NCBI GenBank assembly: GCA_028292435.1
Contig: JAQGMI010000054.1
Span: 1-55,780 of the forward strand
Length of the DNA: 55,780 nt
Reading direction: 5' to 3'
DNA from: Betaproteobacteria bacterium
Lineage (GTDB): Bacteria; Pseudomonadota; Gammaproteobacteria; Burkholderiales; SG8-41
Part shown: positions 7,885-18,952 of the stretch, one piece after another
How positions within the stretch are numbered: position 1 is the stretch's first letter
Layout of the letters: every line of letters starts with the position of its first letter
Position numbers and translations under genes: made by a program
Notes under the pieces: model-generated
What the model was told of the DNA's origin: nothing
What the model saw: the letters and a program-made list of their open reading frames with translations, nothing else
The model's database searches: none

Positions 7885-8717
7885 GCCTGGACGGCGACGC
7901 CTGCCGCGCGCGCTTTGCCGAGCTGGTATTCACGGCCGGCGAGCATCTCGTCGAGCGTGCCGAACGCATTCATGTAATGACCCTTGAACCCCTTGCTTTC
8001 GATCCGCTTGAACATATTGCCAAAGTCGAGATCGCCGGCGCCCGGTATCAGGTGCTCTTCCTTGCCGAGCCGCCTGCAATCGGCGAGCCGCACTTCGCCG
8101 ACGCGGGTGAAGTCGATTGCGTCGATGAAGCCGTCAACGCCGTCGGGCACGAGGTGTGCATGGTTGGCCGTAAACGACATGCGGAAATTCGGCGAATTGA
8201 TGCGGTCGAAGTAGTACATCCACTCGTCGACCGTGTGCGCGAGGTAATGCACTTCGGCGTCTGCCGGCTCGTTATTGAGATTCTCGAGATACAGCACCGC
8301 GCCCTTTTTTTCGGCGTAGTCGACCATGCGCTGCAAGCGTGCGCATCCGGCTTCCATGCGCATGTCGATGTCCGACGTAAAATGATAGCCGGCATGCACG
8401 ACGATCCACTGCGCGCCGAGCTTCGGATAAATATCGATGTAACTTTTCAGATATGCATCGACGGCATCGGCAACATACGGCGAATACTCCGCGACGTTGA
8501 CCGCGGATAACGTGTGCAGCCCGAGCGTGATGCCGCGTTCGGCCGCCAGTTTGCGCACGCCCTCGGCCCGGCGGTCGTCGAACGCAGTGACCGCATTGGC
8601 CGCGGTGTCGAGCTGGATATCGATATAACGAACGCCGTGCTGCGCGGCCCACTCGATGCCGTCTTCGAGTTTGACGCGGCCGCCCAGATCGACCCCGATG
8701 CGTTCGCGCAGCCCCAT
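7881..8717 (-). CDS. Sugar phosphate isomerase/epimerase-type TIM-barrel protein
   Basis: 278 residues, cytoplasmic, of the AP-endonuclease-2/xylose-isomerase-like TIM-barrel superfamily. Recognisable features are YIDIQLD near the N terminus, IVVHAGYHF, the metal-ligand segment LYLENLNNEP (Glu), TANHAHL (His), VRLADCRR and a late GAGDLDFGNMFK. Relatives include hydroxypyruvate isomerase, tagatose/fructose epimerases and myo-inosose enzymes; the substrate is unknown here. GAGGAGA precedes the ATG. It sits in one operon with the serine-glyoxylate-type aminotransferase and four Bug proteins, so hydroxypyruvate/glyoxylate-linked chemistry is a reasonable but unproven guess. Confidence 0.82.
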   Translation of the reverse strand: MGLRERIGVDLGGRVKLEDGIEWAAQHGVRYIDIQLDTAANAVTAFDDRRAEGVRKLAAERGITLGLHTLSAVNVAEYSPYVADAVDAYLKSYIDIYPKLGAQWIVVHAGYHFTSDIDMRMEAGCARLQRMVDYAEKKGAVLYLENLNNEPADAEVHYLAHTVDEWMYYFDRINSPNFRMSFTANHAHLVPDGVDGFIDAIDFTRVGEVRLADCRRLGKEEHLIPGAGDLDFGNMFKRIESKGFKGHYMNAFGTLDEMLAGREYQLGKARAAGVAVQA

Positions 8718-8741
8718 GATTTGCTCTCCTCGCTTTTTCCG

Positions 8742-8761
8742 GCGCGAATGACGATTCGCGC
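8742..8761. repeat. Perfect 8-bp inverted repeat in leader of TIM-barrel gene
   Basis: GCGCGAAT, four bases, then ATTCGCGC, in the 117-nt gap between Bug protein D and the TIM-barrel gene. It lies about 25 nt before the TIM-barrel start and is not followed by a T run on either strand. It could be an operator or an mRNA hairpin that separates expression of the upstream aminotransferase/Bug D genes from the rest. Confidence 0.5.
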
Positions 8762-8834
8762 GATGTTCGACAATCAGGCGCGAAACTCTATCATAGCCCG
8801 GGACCAGTTCTGCTTCGCGCGTTCATCACGGTTT

Positions 8835-9821
8835 TCACAATGGCGGAATGTTGGCGGCGCGCACGACCTTGCCCCACTTGTCGGTCTCAGCGCGAAAGTA
8901 TGCAGCGAGCTCCGCCGGGGTGTTCGACCACGGCTCGACACCTTGCGCGTCGAACTTTTGCTTGATGTCTTCGGCGGCGAGCGCCTGACGCGTAACGCCA
9001 TTCACTTTTCCAATGATTGTCGGCGGCGTGCCGGCGGGCATGAAGAGCGCATACCACGTGCTGTAATCGTAATCGGGCACGCCGGCTTCCATGAGTGTCG
9101 GCACGTCGGGCGTCGCCGGCGAGCGCTTGGCACTCGTGACCCCGAGCGCACGCAGGCGGCCGCTTTTGACGTGCGGCAACGCGGACGCGAAAGTTGAAAT
9201 CAGCACCTGCACCTGGCCGCCGATCAAATCGATGATGGCGGGCCCCGTGCCTTTATAAGGGACATGGACCATGTCGATCTTGAGGCGGTCTTTCAGCATT
9301 TCGCCGGCGAGATGCGTGCCCGAGCCCGCGCCCGCGGATGCAAACGACAGCTTGCCCGGGTTCGCACGCGCGTATTCAATAAATTCCTTCAGGGACTTGG
9401 CCGGCACCGACGGATGGACGACCACGATATTCGGCTGCACCGCCACCATGGATACGGGCGCCAGATCCTTGAGCGCGTTATAAGGCAGCGACTTGTACAA
9501 CCAGGGATTGAACGCGAGGCTAATATTGCCGAGCAGCAGCGTGTAGCCGTCGGGCGGTGCTTTACATACGATGTCGCTGCCGAGCGTGCAGCCCGCGCCG
9601 CCGCGATTGTCGACGACAACCGGCTGGCCCAAGCCGTCATTCAACCGCTGCGCAATCAGGCGCGCAACGATATCGGTGCCGCCACCCGGGGCAAACGGCA
9701 CAACGAAACGAATCGGCTTGGTCGGAAAGGCGGTATCGCGCGTGCTGTTTTGAGCATGTGCGTTAAGCGTGTTAAGTGCGATGACGCAGCACGCAGCCAC
9801 GCCGATCTTCAGTAAATTCAC
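8835..9821 (-). CDS. Bug/TctC-family periplasmic substrate-binding protein (D)
   Basis: About 328 residues if translation starts at the GTG at 9821, which has GAGGAGAG directly upstream. A GTG four codons earlier (9833) is the alternative. The signal peptide VNLLKIGVAACCVIALNTLNAHA is followed by a slightly longer linker (QNSTRDTA) before FPTKPIRFVVPFAPGGGTDIV. Further blocks are DNRGGAGCTLGSD (an unusual Cys), LPYNALKDLAPV, HVPYKGTGPAIIDLIGGQV and PTLMEAGVPDYD. The gene lies 54 nt downstream of the aminotransferase gene and is probably in the same transcript. Confidence 0.92.
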   Translation of the reverse strand: MNLLKIGVAACCVIALNTLNAHAQNSTRDTAFPTKPIRFVVPFAPGGGTDIVARLIAQRLNDGLGQPVVVDNRGGAGCTLGSDIVCKAPPDGYTLLLGNISLAFNPWLYKSLPYNALKDLAPVSMVAVQPNIVVVHPSVPAKSLKEFIEYARANPGKLSFASAGAGSGTHLAGEMLKDRLKIDMVHVPYKGTGPAIIDLIGGQVQVLISTFASALPHVKSGRLRALGVTSAKRSPATPDVPTLMEAGVPDYDYSTWYALFMPAGTPPTIIGKVNGVTRQALAAEDIKQKFDAQGVEPWSNTPAELAAYFRAETDKWGKVVRAANIPPL

Positions 9822-9875
9822 GACTCTCCTCACGTAGGGTCGGTACGTGTACGCCGCCCGCGAACCGCCGGTAGA

Positions 9876-11084
9876 TCAGGCGACGCTTAACTTTGCGGGC
9901 TGTTTGGCGCTCGCGGTCTTAGTCGAGACGAGATATTCCATCGCGGCGTCGATGCCGCCCTTCTTATGCGGCACGCCCGCGACTGCCAAACCCATTTCAA
10001 CGCCGGCGAGTGTCCCGGCGAGCATCAAATCGTTGAAGTCGCCCAAGTGTCCGATGCGAAAAACCTTGCCCGCGACTTTGCCCAGGCCGCTGCCGAGCGA
10101 CATGTTGAATTTGTCGAGCACGGTTTTGCGGAATTCCGCCTCATTGCGCCCGTCCGGCATCAGCACCGCCGTCAGCGCGCTCGAGTACTCGGCGGGATTC
10201 AAACATAGAATTTCAAGCCCCCACCCGCGCACCGCGCGACGCGTCGCTTCGGCGTGGCGGTCGTGACGCGCGAATACGTTGTCGAGGCCTTCTTCGCGCA
10301 GCATGTCGAGCGCTTCGCGCAAGCCGTAAAGCAGATTGGTTGCCGGCGTATAGGGGAAAAACCCGGTTTTGTTCGGTCCGAGCATCTCTTCCCAGCTCCA
10401 GTACGACTTTGGCAGTTTGGAAGTTTTGCCGGCGGCGATCGCCTTGTCGCTGACCGCATTGAACGAAAGTCCGGGCGGCAGCATCAGCCCTTTCTGCGAC
10501 CCGGCGACGGTGACGTCGACGCCCCATTCGTCGTGGCGGTAATCGATCGACGCCAGTGATGAAATCGTGTCGACGAGATAAAGCGCCGGGTGTTTCGCGC
10601 GGTCGATTGCTTTGCGCACTTCGCCGATGCGCGAGGTCACGCCGGTCGACGTTTCATTGTGCACGACGCACACGGCTTTAATCGTATGTTTGGTGTCGGC
10701 CGCAAGCCGCGCTTCGATCGCCGCCGGATCGGCGCCGTGCCGCCAGTCGCCGTCGATAAATTCAGGCACCAGGCCGAGCTTCTTCGCCATCGTGTGCCAC
10801 AGCGTCGCAAAGTGCCCGGTCTCGCACATCAACACGTGATCGCCTGCCGACAGCGTGTTGACCAGCGCCGCTTCCCATGCGCCCGTTCCGGACGCCGGGA
10901 ATATGACGACCGGCGATTTGGTTTTGAACACGTGCTTCATTCCGGCGAGCACTTCCTGGCCGAGCTTTTGAAAGTCCGCGCCGCGATGATCGATGGTCGC
11001 GTTATCGATTGCCCGCAATACACGATCGGGAACGTTGGTCGGGCCCGGAATCTGCAGAAAATGGCGTCCGTTGATGGCGGTCAT
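9876..11084 (-). CDS. sgaA: Class V aminotransferase, serine-glyoxylate aminotransferase type
   Basis: 402 residues, PLP-dependent fold type I. Diagnostic segments are LQIPGPTNVPDRVLRAI at the N terminus, FPASGTGAWEAALVNTLSAGD, VCVVHNETSTGV, LVDTISSLAS (PLP-ring Asp) and the Schiff-base Lys in AGSQKGLMLPPGL (about residue 197). The family moves the amino group of serine to glyoxylate, giving hydroxypyruvate and glycine, as in the serine cycle. GAGG lies before the ATG at a suitable distance. It is the first gene of the minus-strand operon and diverges from the YdiJ-like dehydrogenase gene. A related alanine/2-aminoethylphosphonate-type specificity cannot be excluded from sequence alone. Confidence 0.87.
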   Translation of the reverse strand: MTAINGRHFLQIPGPTNVPDRVLRAIDNATIDHRGADFQKLGQEVLAGMKHVFKTKSPVVIFPASGTGAWEAALVNTLSAGDHVLMCETGHFATLWHTMAKKLGLVPEFIDGDWRHGADPAAIEARLAADTKHTIKAVCVVHNETSTGVTSRIGEVRKAIDRAKHPALYLVDTISSLASIDYRHDEWGVDVTVAGSQKGLMLPPGLSFNAVSDKAIAAGKTSKLPKSYWSWEEMLGPNKTGFFPYTPATNLLYGLREALDMLREEGLDNVFARHDRHAEATRRAVRGWGLEILCLNPAEYSSALTAVLMPDGRNEAEFRKTVLDKFNMSLGSGLGKVAGKVFRIGHLGDFNDLMLAGTLAGVEMGLAVAGVPHKKGGIDAAMEYLVSTKTASAKQPAKLSVA

Positions 11085-11116
11085 GGCGGCCTCGCGACAA
11101 AATCAATAGGACAGGC

Positions 11117-11145
11117 AGATTAGTTAAGTTGCAGAGGGGCGTCAA
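11117..11145 (-). promoter_or_regulatory. Putative sigma-70 promoter of the sgaA-led operon
   Basis: Minus-strand TTGACG (11145-11140), 17-nt spacer, TAATCT (11122-11117). The -35 matches five of six consensus bases; the -10 keeps the key first, second and last positions. Transcription would begin near 11110, about 26 nt before the sgaA start. Confidence 0.5.
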
Positions 11146-11167
11146 CCCGCGAATAATCATTGTTCCC

Positions 11168-14125
11168 ATGACGACCTCAACCATCAAGCTCCATCCAAGC
11201 GCAAGCGCGAGTCCCCTTGCGCGCCGGCTCAAACGCGAAACGCAGAGTGAAGTGCTGTTCGATGCGTATTCGCGCGGCCGTTATTCGACCGATGCGTCGA
11301 TTTACCAGATCGAACCGGTCGGCGTCGTGATTCCGAAAACCGAGAGCGACGCGCAGATCACTTTACAAATTGCACGCGAGGAAAAAATCGCGGTATTGCC
11401 CCGGGGCGGCGGCACGTCGCAATGCGGCCAGACGGTTGGCGCGGCGCTGGTCATCGACAACAGCAAATATCTGAACGGGATCGTGTCGTTCGACGCGGCA
11501 GCGGCGACCGTCTGCGTGCAGCCCGGTGTCGTGCTCGATCAATTGAATGCGTTTCTTAAGCCGCACAAATTATGGTACCCGGTTGACGTGTCGACGAGCG
11601 CCCAGGCGACGCTCGGCGGCATGGCGGGCAACAACAGTTGCGGCTCGCGCTCGATCCGCTATGGCAACATGGTGCACAACGTGCGCGCGATCGACGCAGT
11701 GCTCGCGGACGGCGCCGAATTCAATTTCGGGGAAGTGCCGGCGGATCTTGAAAAGCTCGATGCGCCTCAAGGCTACCTGAGTCTCGTCAAAAAGATCCGC
11801 GCGATTGCAGCGCGCGAAGCCGAGGAAATCGAGCATCGCTTCCCGAAAGTGCTGCGTCGCGTCGGCGGCTACAACCTCGATTCGGTCAACGGCGCCGGCC
11901 ATAACATGGCGCATTTACTCGTCGGCTCGGAGGGCACGCTCGCGTACTCGCGGCGCCTGCATCTGAATCTGTCACCGCTGCCGAGGCACAAGACGCTCGG
12001 CATCTGTCATTTCCCGACGTTTTACCAGTCGATGGAAGCGCCGCAGCACATCGTTAAATTAAAGCCGACCGCAGTCGAGCTCGTCGATCGCACAATGATC
12101 GGACTCGCGCGCGCGAATCCCGCATTCCGTCCGATCGTCGACCGTTGCGTGCGCGGCGACCCGGATGCAATCCTGCTGGTCGAATTCGCCGGCGACGATC
12201 TCGACGAACAGGTCGCTAAATTGAAGCAGTTGGTCGAGCTGATGGGCGACCTGGGACTGCCCGGCAGCGTCGTCGAAATCACCGACGCCGCGTTGCAGCG
12301 TGAATTCTGGGAAGTGCGCAAAGCAGGCCTCAACATCATGATGTCGATGAAAGGCGACGGCAAGCCGGTGTCGTTCATCGAGGATTGCGCCGTGCCGCTC
12401 GAGCATCTCGCCGAATACACTGCCCGGCTCACGCGCGTCTTTGAAAAGCACGGCACGCGCGGCACTTGGTATGCGCATGCATCAGTCGGCTGCCTGCATG
12501 TCAGGCCGATCCTGAACATGCGTGAAGACGGTGCGCCCAAAATGCGCTCGATCGCGGAAGAAGCGTCCGAACTTGTGCGCGAGTACAAGGGCGCGTATTC
12601 CGGCGAGCATGGCGACGGACTCGTGCGCTCGGAGTGGATCGCGCCGATGTTCGGTCCGCGCATCGCTGCCGCGTTCGAGGAAATCAAGGACATCTTCGAC
12701 CCGCGCGGGCTCATGAATCCCGGGAAAATCGTGCGCCCGTCAAAAATGGACGACCGCTCGCTGTTCCGTTTCAAGCCCGGCTATCACGCCAAAAAAATCG
12801 ATACGGTGCTTGACTGGTCCGAATGGGGCGGCTTCGATAAAGCAGTCGAGATGTGCAACAACAACGGCCATTGCCGCAAGTTCGACGCCGGGACGATGTG
12901 CCCGTCGTTCCGCGCCACCGGTGAAGAGCAGCACCTGACGCGCGGCCGCGCCAATACGCTCAGGCTCGCGTTGTCCGGCCAGCTCGCGATGGCTCCGGGC
13001 GACGACGCATTCGTTTCACAGGCGATGTACGAAACCATGGAATTGTGCGTGTCGTGCAAAGGCTGCAAGCGCGAATGCCCGACCGGCGTCGACATGGCCA
13101 AAATGAAAGTGGAATTTCTGCATCACTACCGCAAGCGTCACGGCCTGCGCTTGCAGGATCGCTTGATCGCTTACCTGCCGCGCTACGCGCCGTGGGCGGC
13201 GCGGTTTGGCTGGCTGCTGAATCTGCGTGACCGCGTGCCGGGCCTGGCCGCGCTGTCGGAAAAAGTGGCGGGCCTGAGCGCGCGCCGGGCGTTGCCGCGC
13301 TGGCGCCAACCCTATCTACAGACGTGCATCGAAACGGCACGAACCGGCCGCGACGCGCCGCTGGCGACGGTGGCGGAAATTGGTGCCGATTCGGTCGCAT
13401 TGTTCGTCGATACCTTCAGCAATTATTACGAGCCGGCAAACGCCATGGCGGCGATGCGGGTGTTAAAGGCCGCCGGCTATCGCGTTCATCTCCTGACCCC
13501 GCCCGCCGGCGAACGGCCGCTGTGCTGCGGGCGCACTTTCCTCGCCTCGGGTCTGGTCGATGAAGCGCGGATCGAGGCCCGGCGTATGTTGGCAGCAGTG
13601 CAACCGTTCATCGCTAAGGGCGTACCGATCGTGGGCCTCGAGCCGTCATGCCTGCTCGGCATGCGCGATGAATTTTTATCCATGTTGCCGGGCGCGGAAA
13701 CCGGCGCGCTCGCGCTCAACGCAATGCTGTTTGAAGAATTCCTCGCCCGCGAGGCAGATGCGGGCCGGCTCAAGCTCAAGTTGAAACCGCTGGCGCAGAA
13801 AAAAGCGCTGTTGCACGGACATTGTCATCAGAAAGCATTCGACGCGATGACCGCCGTACAGATGACGCTCAAGCTCGTGCCGGAACTCGCCGTCGAAGTC
13901 GTCGAATCAAGTTGCTGCGGCATGGCCGGGAGTTTCGGCTACGAGGCACGACACTTTGATGTGTCGATGAAAATGGCCGAAGCCAGTTTATTGCCGAAGG
14001 TGCGCGCTGCCGCCTCGGATACGCTGATCGTCGCCGACGGCACGAGCTGCCGCCACCAGATTCGCGACGGCGCGAAACGCAATGCGCTGCACGTCGCGCG
14101 CGTGCTGGAGCTCGCACTCGAATAA
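11168..14125 (+). CDS. FAD-linked oxidase / Fe-S 2-hydroxyacid dehydrogenase (YdiJ-like)
   Basis: About 985 residues from the ATG at 11168. The N-terminal half is a PCMH-type FAD domain (PRGGGTSQCGQTVG, GGMAGNNSCGSRSIRYG) and a FAD-oxidase C-terminal domain ending near FDPRGLMNPGKIV. Then come Fe-S motifs (CNNNGHCRKFDAGTMCPSF and CVSCKGCKRECPTG) and a GlpC/HdrB-like cysteine-rich region (LCCGRTF, ESSCCGMAGSFGY). Size and order match E. coli YdiJ, reported as a D-2-hydroxyglutarate dehydrogenase; other 2-hydroxyacids such as glycolate or D-lactate are possible. No good Shine-Dalgarno sequence precedes 11168, and the frame is open back to a TTG at 11129. Divergent from sgaA, which fits 2-oxoacid/2-hydroxyacid metabolism. 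Confidence 0.85.
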   Translation: MTTSTIKLHPSASASPLARRLKRETQSEVLFDAYSRGRYSTDASIYQIEPVGVVIPKTESDAQITLQIAREEKIAVLPRGGGTSQCGQTVGAALVIDNSKYLNGIVSFDAAAATVCVQPGVVLDQLNAFLKPHKLWYPVDVSTSAQATLGGMAGNNSCGSRSIRYGNMVHNVRAIDAVLADGAEFNFGEVPADLEKLDAPQGYLSLVKKIRAIAAREAEEIEHRFPKVLRRVGGYNLDSVNGAGHNMAHLLVGSEGTLAYSRRLHLNLSPLPRHKTLGICHFPTFYQSMEAPQHIVKLKPTAVELVDRTMIGLARANPAFRPIVDRCVRGDPDAILLVEFAGDDLDEQVAKLKQLVELMGDLGLPGSVVEITDAALQREFWEVRKAGLNIMMSMKGDGKPVSFIEDCAVPLEHLAEYTARLTRVFEKHGTRGTWYAHASVGCLHVRPILNMREDGAPKMRSIAEEASELVREYKGAYSGEHGDGLVRSEWIAPMFGPRIAAAFEEIKDIFDPRGLMNPGKIVRPSKMDDRSLFRFKPGYHAKKIDTVLDWSEWGGFDKAVEMCNNNGHCRKFDAGTMCPSFRATGEEQHLTRGRANTLRLALSGQLAMAPGDDAFVSQAMYETMELCVSCKGCKRECPTGVDMAKMKVEFLHHYRKRHGLRLQDRLIAYLPRYAPWAARFGWLLNLRDRVPGLAALSEKVAGLSARRALPRWRQPYLQTCIETARTGRDAPLATVAEIGADSVALFVDTFSNYYEPANAMAAMRVLKAAGYRVHLLTPPAGERPLCCGRTFLASGLVDEARIEARRMLAAVQPFIAKGVPIVGLEPSCLLGMRDEFLSMLPGAETGALALNAMLFEEFLAREADAGRLKLKLKPLAQKKALLHGHCHQKAFDAMTAVQMTLKLVPELAVEVVESSCCGMAGSFGYEARHFDVSMKMAEASLLPKVRAAASDTLIVADGTSCRHQIRDGAKRNALHVARVLELALE

Positions 14126-14152
14126 GCGGGAGCGGTTTGTTGACCGCCGTCC

Positions 14153-14181
14153 TTGACAGGATTTCGCGCAGACCCTAGCCT
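14153..14181 (+). promoter_or_regulatory. Putative sigma-70 promoter of the peptide ABC importer operon
   Basis: TTGACA (14153-14158, full consensus -35), 17-nt spacer, TAGCCT (14176-14181, weak -10). It lies in the 86-nt gap before the fused ATPase gene, 31 nt before its start. The weak -10 limits confidence. Confidence 0.4.
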
Positions 14182-14211
14182 GCGCAAACTCTAAAATATG
14201 GACACGCGCCA

Positions 14212-16290
<2,079 letters not shown>

Positions 16291-16328
16291 TTTAAAAAAC
16301 CACCGGTCAACGGTAGGAGGAGAGTCAA

Positions 16329-17909
16329 ATGATTACGATACGCTGGGTGATGGGGTGCGCGGCCGCTGTCTTCGCGTGCATCGGCATGGCGGCAGAAACG
16401 CCGGTTTCCGGCGGCTTGCTTAAATTTGCCGTCGGCGCCGAGCCGCCCAATTACGACTGCCATGCGCAATCATCGTTTGCCTTCATCCACCCGGTGCGTC
16501 CGCATTATTCGACGCTGCTCAAATTCGATACCGCGCAATATCCGAAAGTGGTCGGCGATGTCGCCGATTCGTGGACCGTGGCGAAAGACGGGCTGACCTA
16601 TGCGTTCAAGCTGAAGAAAAACGTCAAGTTTCACGACGGTTCGACCCTGACGTCGGAAGACATTCGCGCAACCTACGACCGCATTCGCAAGCCGCCCAAA
16701 GGCGTGCTGTCGCTGCGCGAAGAAAGCTATGCTGACATCTCCTCGATCGATACGCCGGACGCGCAAACCGTCGTGTTCAAGCTCAAAAAGCCGAACGCTT
16801 CGATGCTGTCGAACTTTGCGAGCCCGTGGGACTGCATTTACAGCGCCGCCAAGCTCAAAATCGATCCGCGCTTTCCGGAGCGCAACGTGATGGGCACGGG
16901 CCCCTTCACGTTCGTCGAGCATGTCGCCGGCTCGCACTGGAGCGGTCGCCGTTTCGAAGGCTACTTCGAGAAAGGCAAACCGCATCTGAACGGTTTTCTC
17001 GCGTTGTTTATCGCCGGCGCGCCGATGGTCAATGCGCTCGCCGCGGGTGAAATCATGGCCGAATTCCGCGGCCACTCGCCCGCCGATCGCGATCGCGTGG
17101 TCAAAGCACTCGGCGACAAAGCGGTAGTTCAGGAGTCGCCGTGGGTGTGCAGCCTGGTGGTGACGTTCAACACACGCAAAAAACCGTTCGACGACCAGCG
17201 CGTGCGCAAAGCCTTGTCGCTTGGCCTGGACCGCTGGGGCGGCGCGCAGGCGCTGCAAAAGATTGCGCTCGTGCGCCATGTCGGCGGACTGCTGCGTCCG
17301 GGCTATGAACTCGCGACACCGGAAGCGGAACTCGTGAAACTGCCGGGTTTTTCGAAAGACATCAACGCGGCGCGCGCCGAAGCCAAGAAGCTGCTCGCCG
17401 ATGCCGGCCAGTCGAATCTCACGTTTACGCTCACCAATCGCAACGTCGCGATGCCGTATACGCCGGTCGGCGTGTTCCTGATCGACCAGTGGCGTCAGCT
17501 CGGCATCACCGTTAAGCACGAGCAACTTGAAACCAAGCTGTATCTCGCCGCGCAGCAAAAAGACAATCCGACTTTCGACGCCGCGCTCGACTTCAATTGC
17601 GATTACATGGACGAGCCGAACCTGCAACTGCAGAAATTCCTGTCGCACGACAAGTCGGCGATCAACTACGCGGGCCAGACCGACCGTGTGCTCGACGACC
17701 TTTACGACAAGCAATCAGGGGAACTCGACAAGAAGAAGCGCATGGCTTTCCTGCGCGACTTCGAGAAACGTGCGCTCGACCAGGCGTACACGGTTCCGAC
17801 CATCTGGTGGCATCGCATCATCGTGCTGAACAGCAAACTCAAAGGCTGGCACATCACGCCATCGCATTACGTCGGCCAGGACCTGGCTGATGTATGGCTG
17901 CAGCAGTAG
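16329..17909 (+). CDS. ABC transporter substrate-binding protein, family 5 (peptide type)
   Basis: 526 residues with a signal peptide (MITIRWVMGCAAAVFACIGMAAE). The family 5 pattern is clear: LLKFDTAQYPKVVGDVADSW, the DGLTYAFKLKKNVKFHDGS block, LTSEDIRATYDRI and GTGPFTFVE. TAGGAGGAGAG before the ATG is a strong ribosome-binding site. Related proteins deliver oligopeptides, glutathione, opines or nickel to DppBC-type permeases. It has no lipobox-like Cys after the signal, so it should be a soluble periplasmic protein. Confidence 0.92.
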   Translation: MITIRWVMGCAAAVFACIGMAAETPVSGGLLKFAVGAEPPNYDCHAQSSFAFIHPVRPHYSTLLKFDTAQYPKVVGDVADSWTVAKDGLTYAFKLKKNVKFHDGSTLTSEDIRATYDRIRKPPKGVLSLREESYADISSIDTPDAQTVVFKLKKPNASMLSNFASPWDCIYSAAKLKIDPRFPERNVMGTGPFTFVEHVAGSHWSGRRFEGYFEKGKPHLNGFLALFIAGAPMVNALAAGEIMAEFRGHSPADRDRVVKALGDKAVVQESPWVCSLVVTFNTRKKPFDDQRVRKALSLGLDRWGGAQALQKIALVRHVGGLLRPGYELATPEAELVKLPGFSKDINAARAEAKKLLADAGQSNLTFTLTNRNVAMPYTPVGVFLIDQWRQLGITVKHEQLETKLYLAAQQKDNPTFDAALDFNCDYMDEPNLQLQKFLSHDKSAINYAGQTDRVLDDLYDKQSGELDKKKRMAFLRDFEKRALDQAYTVPTIWWHRIIVLNSKLKGWHITPSHYVGQDLADVWLQQ

Positions 17910-17922
17910 ATAAAGCAGGAGT

Positions 17923-17988
17923 GAGGAGCGAGGATTGAGGATTGAGTGATCGGTCCAGCTTTTCCTCGCTCTTCAATCCGCGCTCCTC
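17923..17988. repeat. 16-bp imperfect inverted repeat between binding-protein and permease genes
   Basis: The arm at 17923-17938 and the arm at 17973-17988 are complementary at 15 of 16 positions, separated by 34 nt which themselves contain a partly complementary copy (CCTCGCTC at 17964-17971). The arms are built of repeated GAGGATTGAG-type units. The 3' arm ends 11 nt before the permease ATG and occupies its ribosome-binding region with pyrimidine-rich CTCCTC instead of a Shine-Dalgarno sequence. It may protect the upstream mRNA end and lower permease translation. Confidence 0.75.
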
Positions 17989-17999
17989 AATCCTAAAAC

Positions 18000-18947
18000 A
18001 TGCTTCGCTACCTGATTAATCGCGCACTCCTGATGATCCCGACGCTTTTCGGCGTCGCGGTCCTCGTCTTCTTCATGCTGCGCCTGATGCCGGGCGATCC
18101 CGTGCAGATGATGATGGACGGCGCGAACGTGTCGAAAGAAGTCATCGAAGCGGAACGCGCGCGGCTCGGGCTCGACCAGCCGATTTATCTGCAGTTCGTG
18201 AAATGGCTCGGCAGCGCGATGACCGGCGACTTTGGTTATTCGATCTGGACGGGCAAGCCGGTGCTGCATGAAATCGCCATCCGCCTTGAACTCTCGCTCG
18301 AGGTCGCCATCCTCGCCACGATCCTCGCCGTCGCGCTCGCATTGCCGCTCGGCACCTTATCGGCGATTTTCAAGGACACGTGGATCGATCACACGATTCG
18401 CGTGTTTTCGATTGCGGGGCTTGCAGTGCCGTCGTTCTGGCTCGGCATGGTGATCATTCTCGGACTGCTGACCTTGTTCTCGTGGATCCCGCCGCTTACG
18501 TTCACGCCGTTCATGCAGGACCCGAAAGCCAACCTGCTGCAGTTGATCTGGCCGGCGCTCGCGGTCGGCTATCGCTATTCGGCGGTGTCCACGCGCATGA
18601 TGCGCTCGTCGATTCTCGAAGTGCTGCAGGAGGACTACATCCGCACCGCGCGGGCAAAAGGCGTGTACGAACGACTGGTGATTTCACGGCATGCGCTGCG
18701 CAATGCGCTGCTGCCGGTGATAACGGTGATCGGGCTTGAATTCGCCTTTCTGATCGGCGGCCTCGTCGTCACCGAGCAGGTGTTTAACCTGAACGGCATC
18801 GGCAAGCTGTTCGTGCAGGCGATCGCGCGCGGCGACTACACGCTCCTGCAGGCGCTTGTGTTGCTCGTGTCGGTCGTGTTCGTGCTGGTCAATTTCATCA
18901 TCGACGTGCTGTACGCGGTATTCGATCCGCGAATCCGCTACCGCTGA
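18000..18947 (+). CDS. Peptide-type ABC transporter permease (DppB/GsiC-like)
   Basis: 315 residues, six predicted membrane helices. The N terminus MLRYLINRALLMIPTLFGV is typical of DppB-type permeases and supports the start at 18000 despite the missing Shine-Dalgarno sequence. The cytoplasmic coupling motif is present as YIRTARAKGVYERLVISRHALRN split over the EAA loop. It ends with FIIDVLYAVFDPRIRY, the usual DppB terminus. It pairs with the DppC-like permease 5 nt downstream. Confidence 0.93.
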   Translation: MLRYLINRALLMIPTLFGVAVLVFFMLRLMPGDPVQMMMDGANVSKEVIEAERARLGLDQPIYLQFVKWLGSAMTGDFGYSIWTGKPVLHEIAIRLELSLEVAILATILAVALALPLGTLSAIFKDTWIDHTIRVFSIAGLAVPSFWLGMVIILGLLTLFSWIPPLTFTPFMQDPKANLLQLIWPALAVGYRYSAVSTRMMRSSILEVLQEDYIRTARAKGVYERLVISRHALRNALLPVITVIGLEFAFLIGGLVVTEQVFNLNGIGKLFVQAIARGDYTLLQALVLLVSVVFVLVNFIIDVLYAVFDPRIRYR

Positions 18948-18952
18948 ATGCC

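Noticed and set aside
6811..7977. Plus-strand open frame of 388 residues
   Set aside because: Antisense to Bug protein C and neighbours; composition is typical of reverse-frame translation (His/Arg/Asp-rich) and no start signal is seen.
12022..12774. Minus-strand frame of 250 residues inside the YdiJ-like gene
   Set aside because: Ser/Arg/Thr-rich shadow of a strongly conserved gene on the other strand.
16470..17714. Minus-strand open frame of 414 residues
   Set aside because: Fully antisense to the family 5 binding-protein gene, with Arg/His/Glu-rich shadow composition.
17921..17998. Transcription terminator between the binding protein and permease genes
   Set aside because: The inverted repeat is strong, but no T run follows either arm, and the permease belongs to the same operon.
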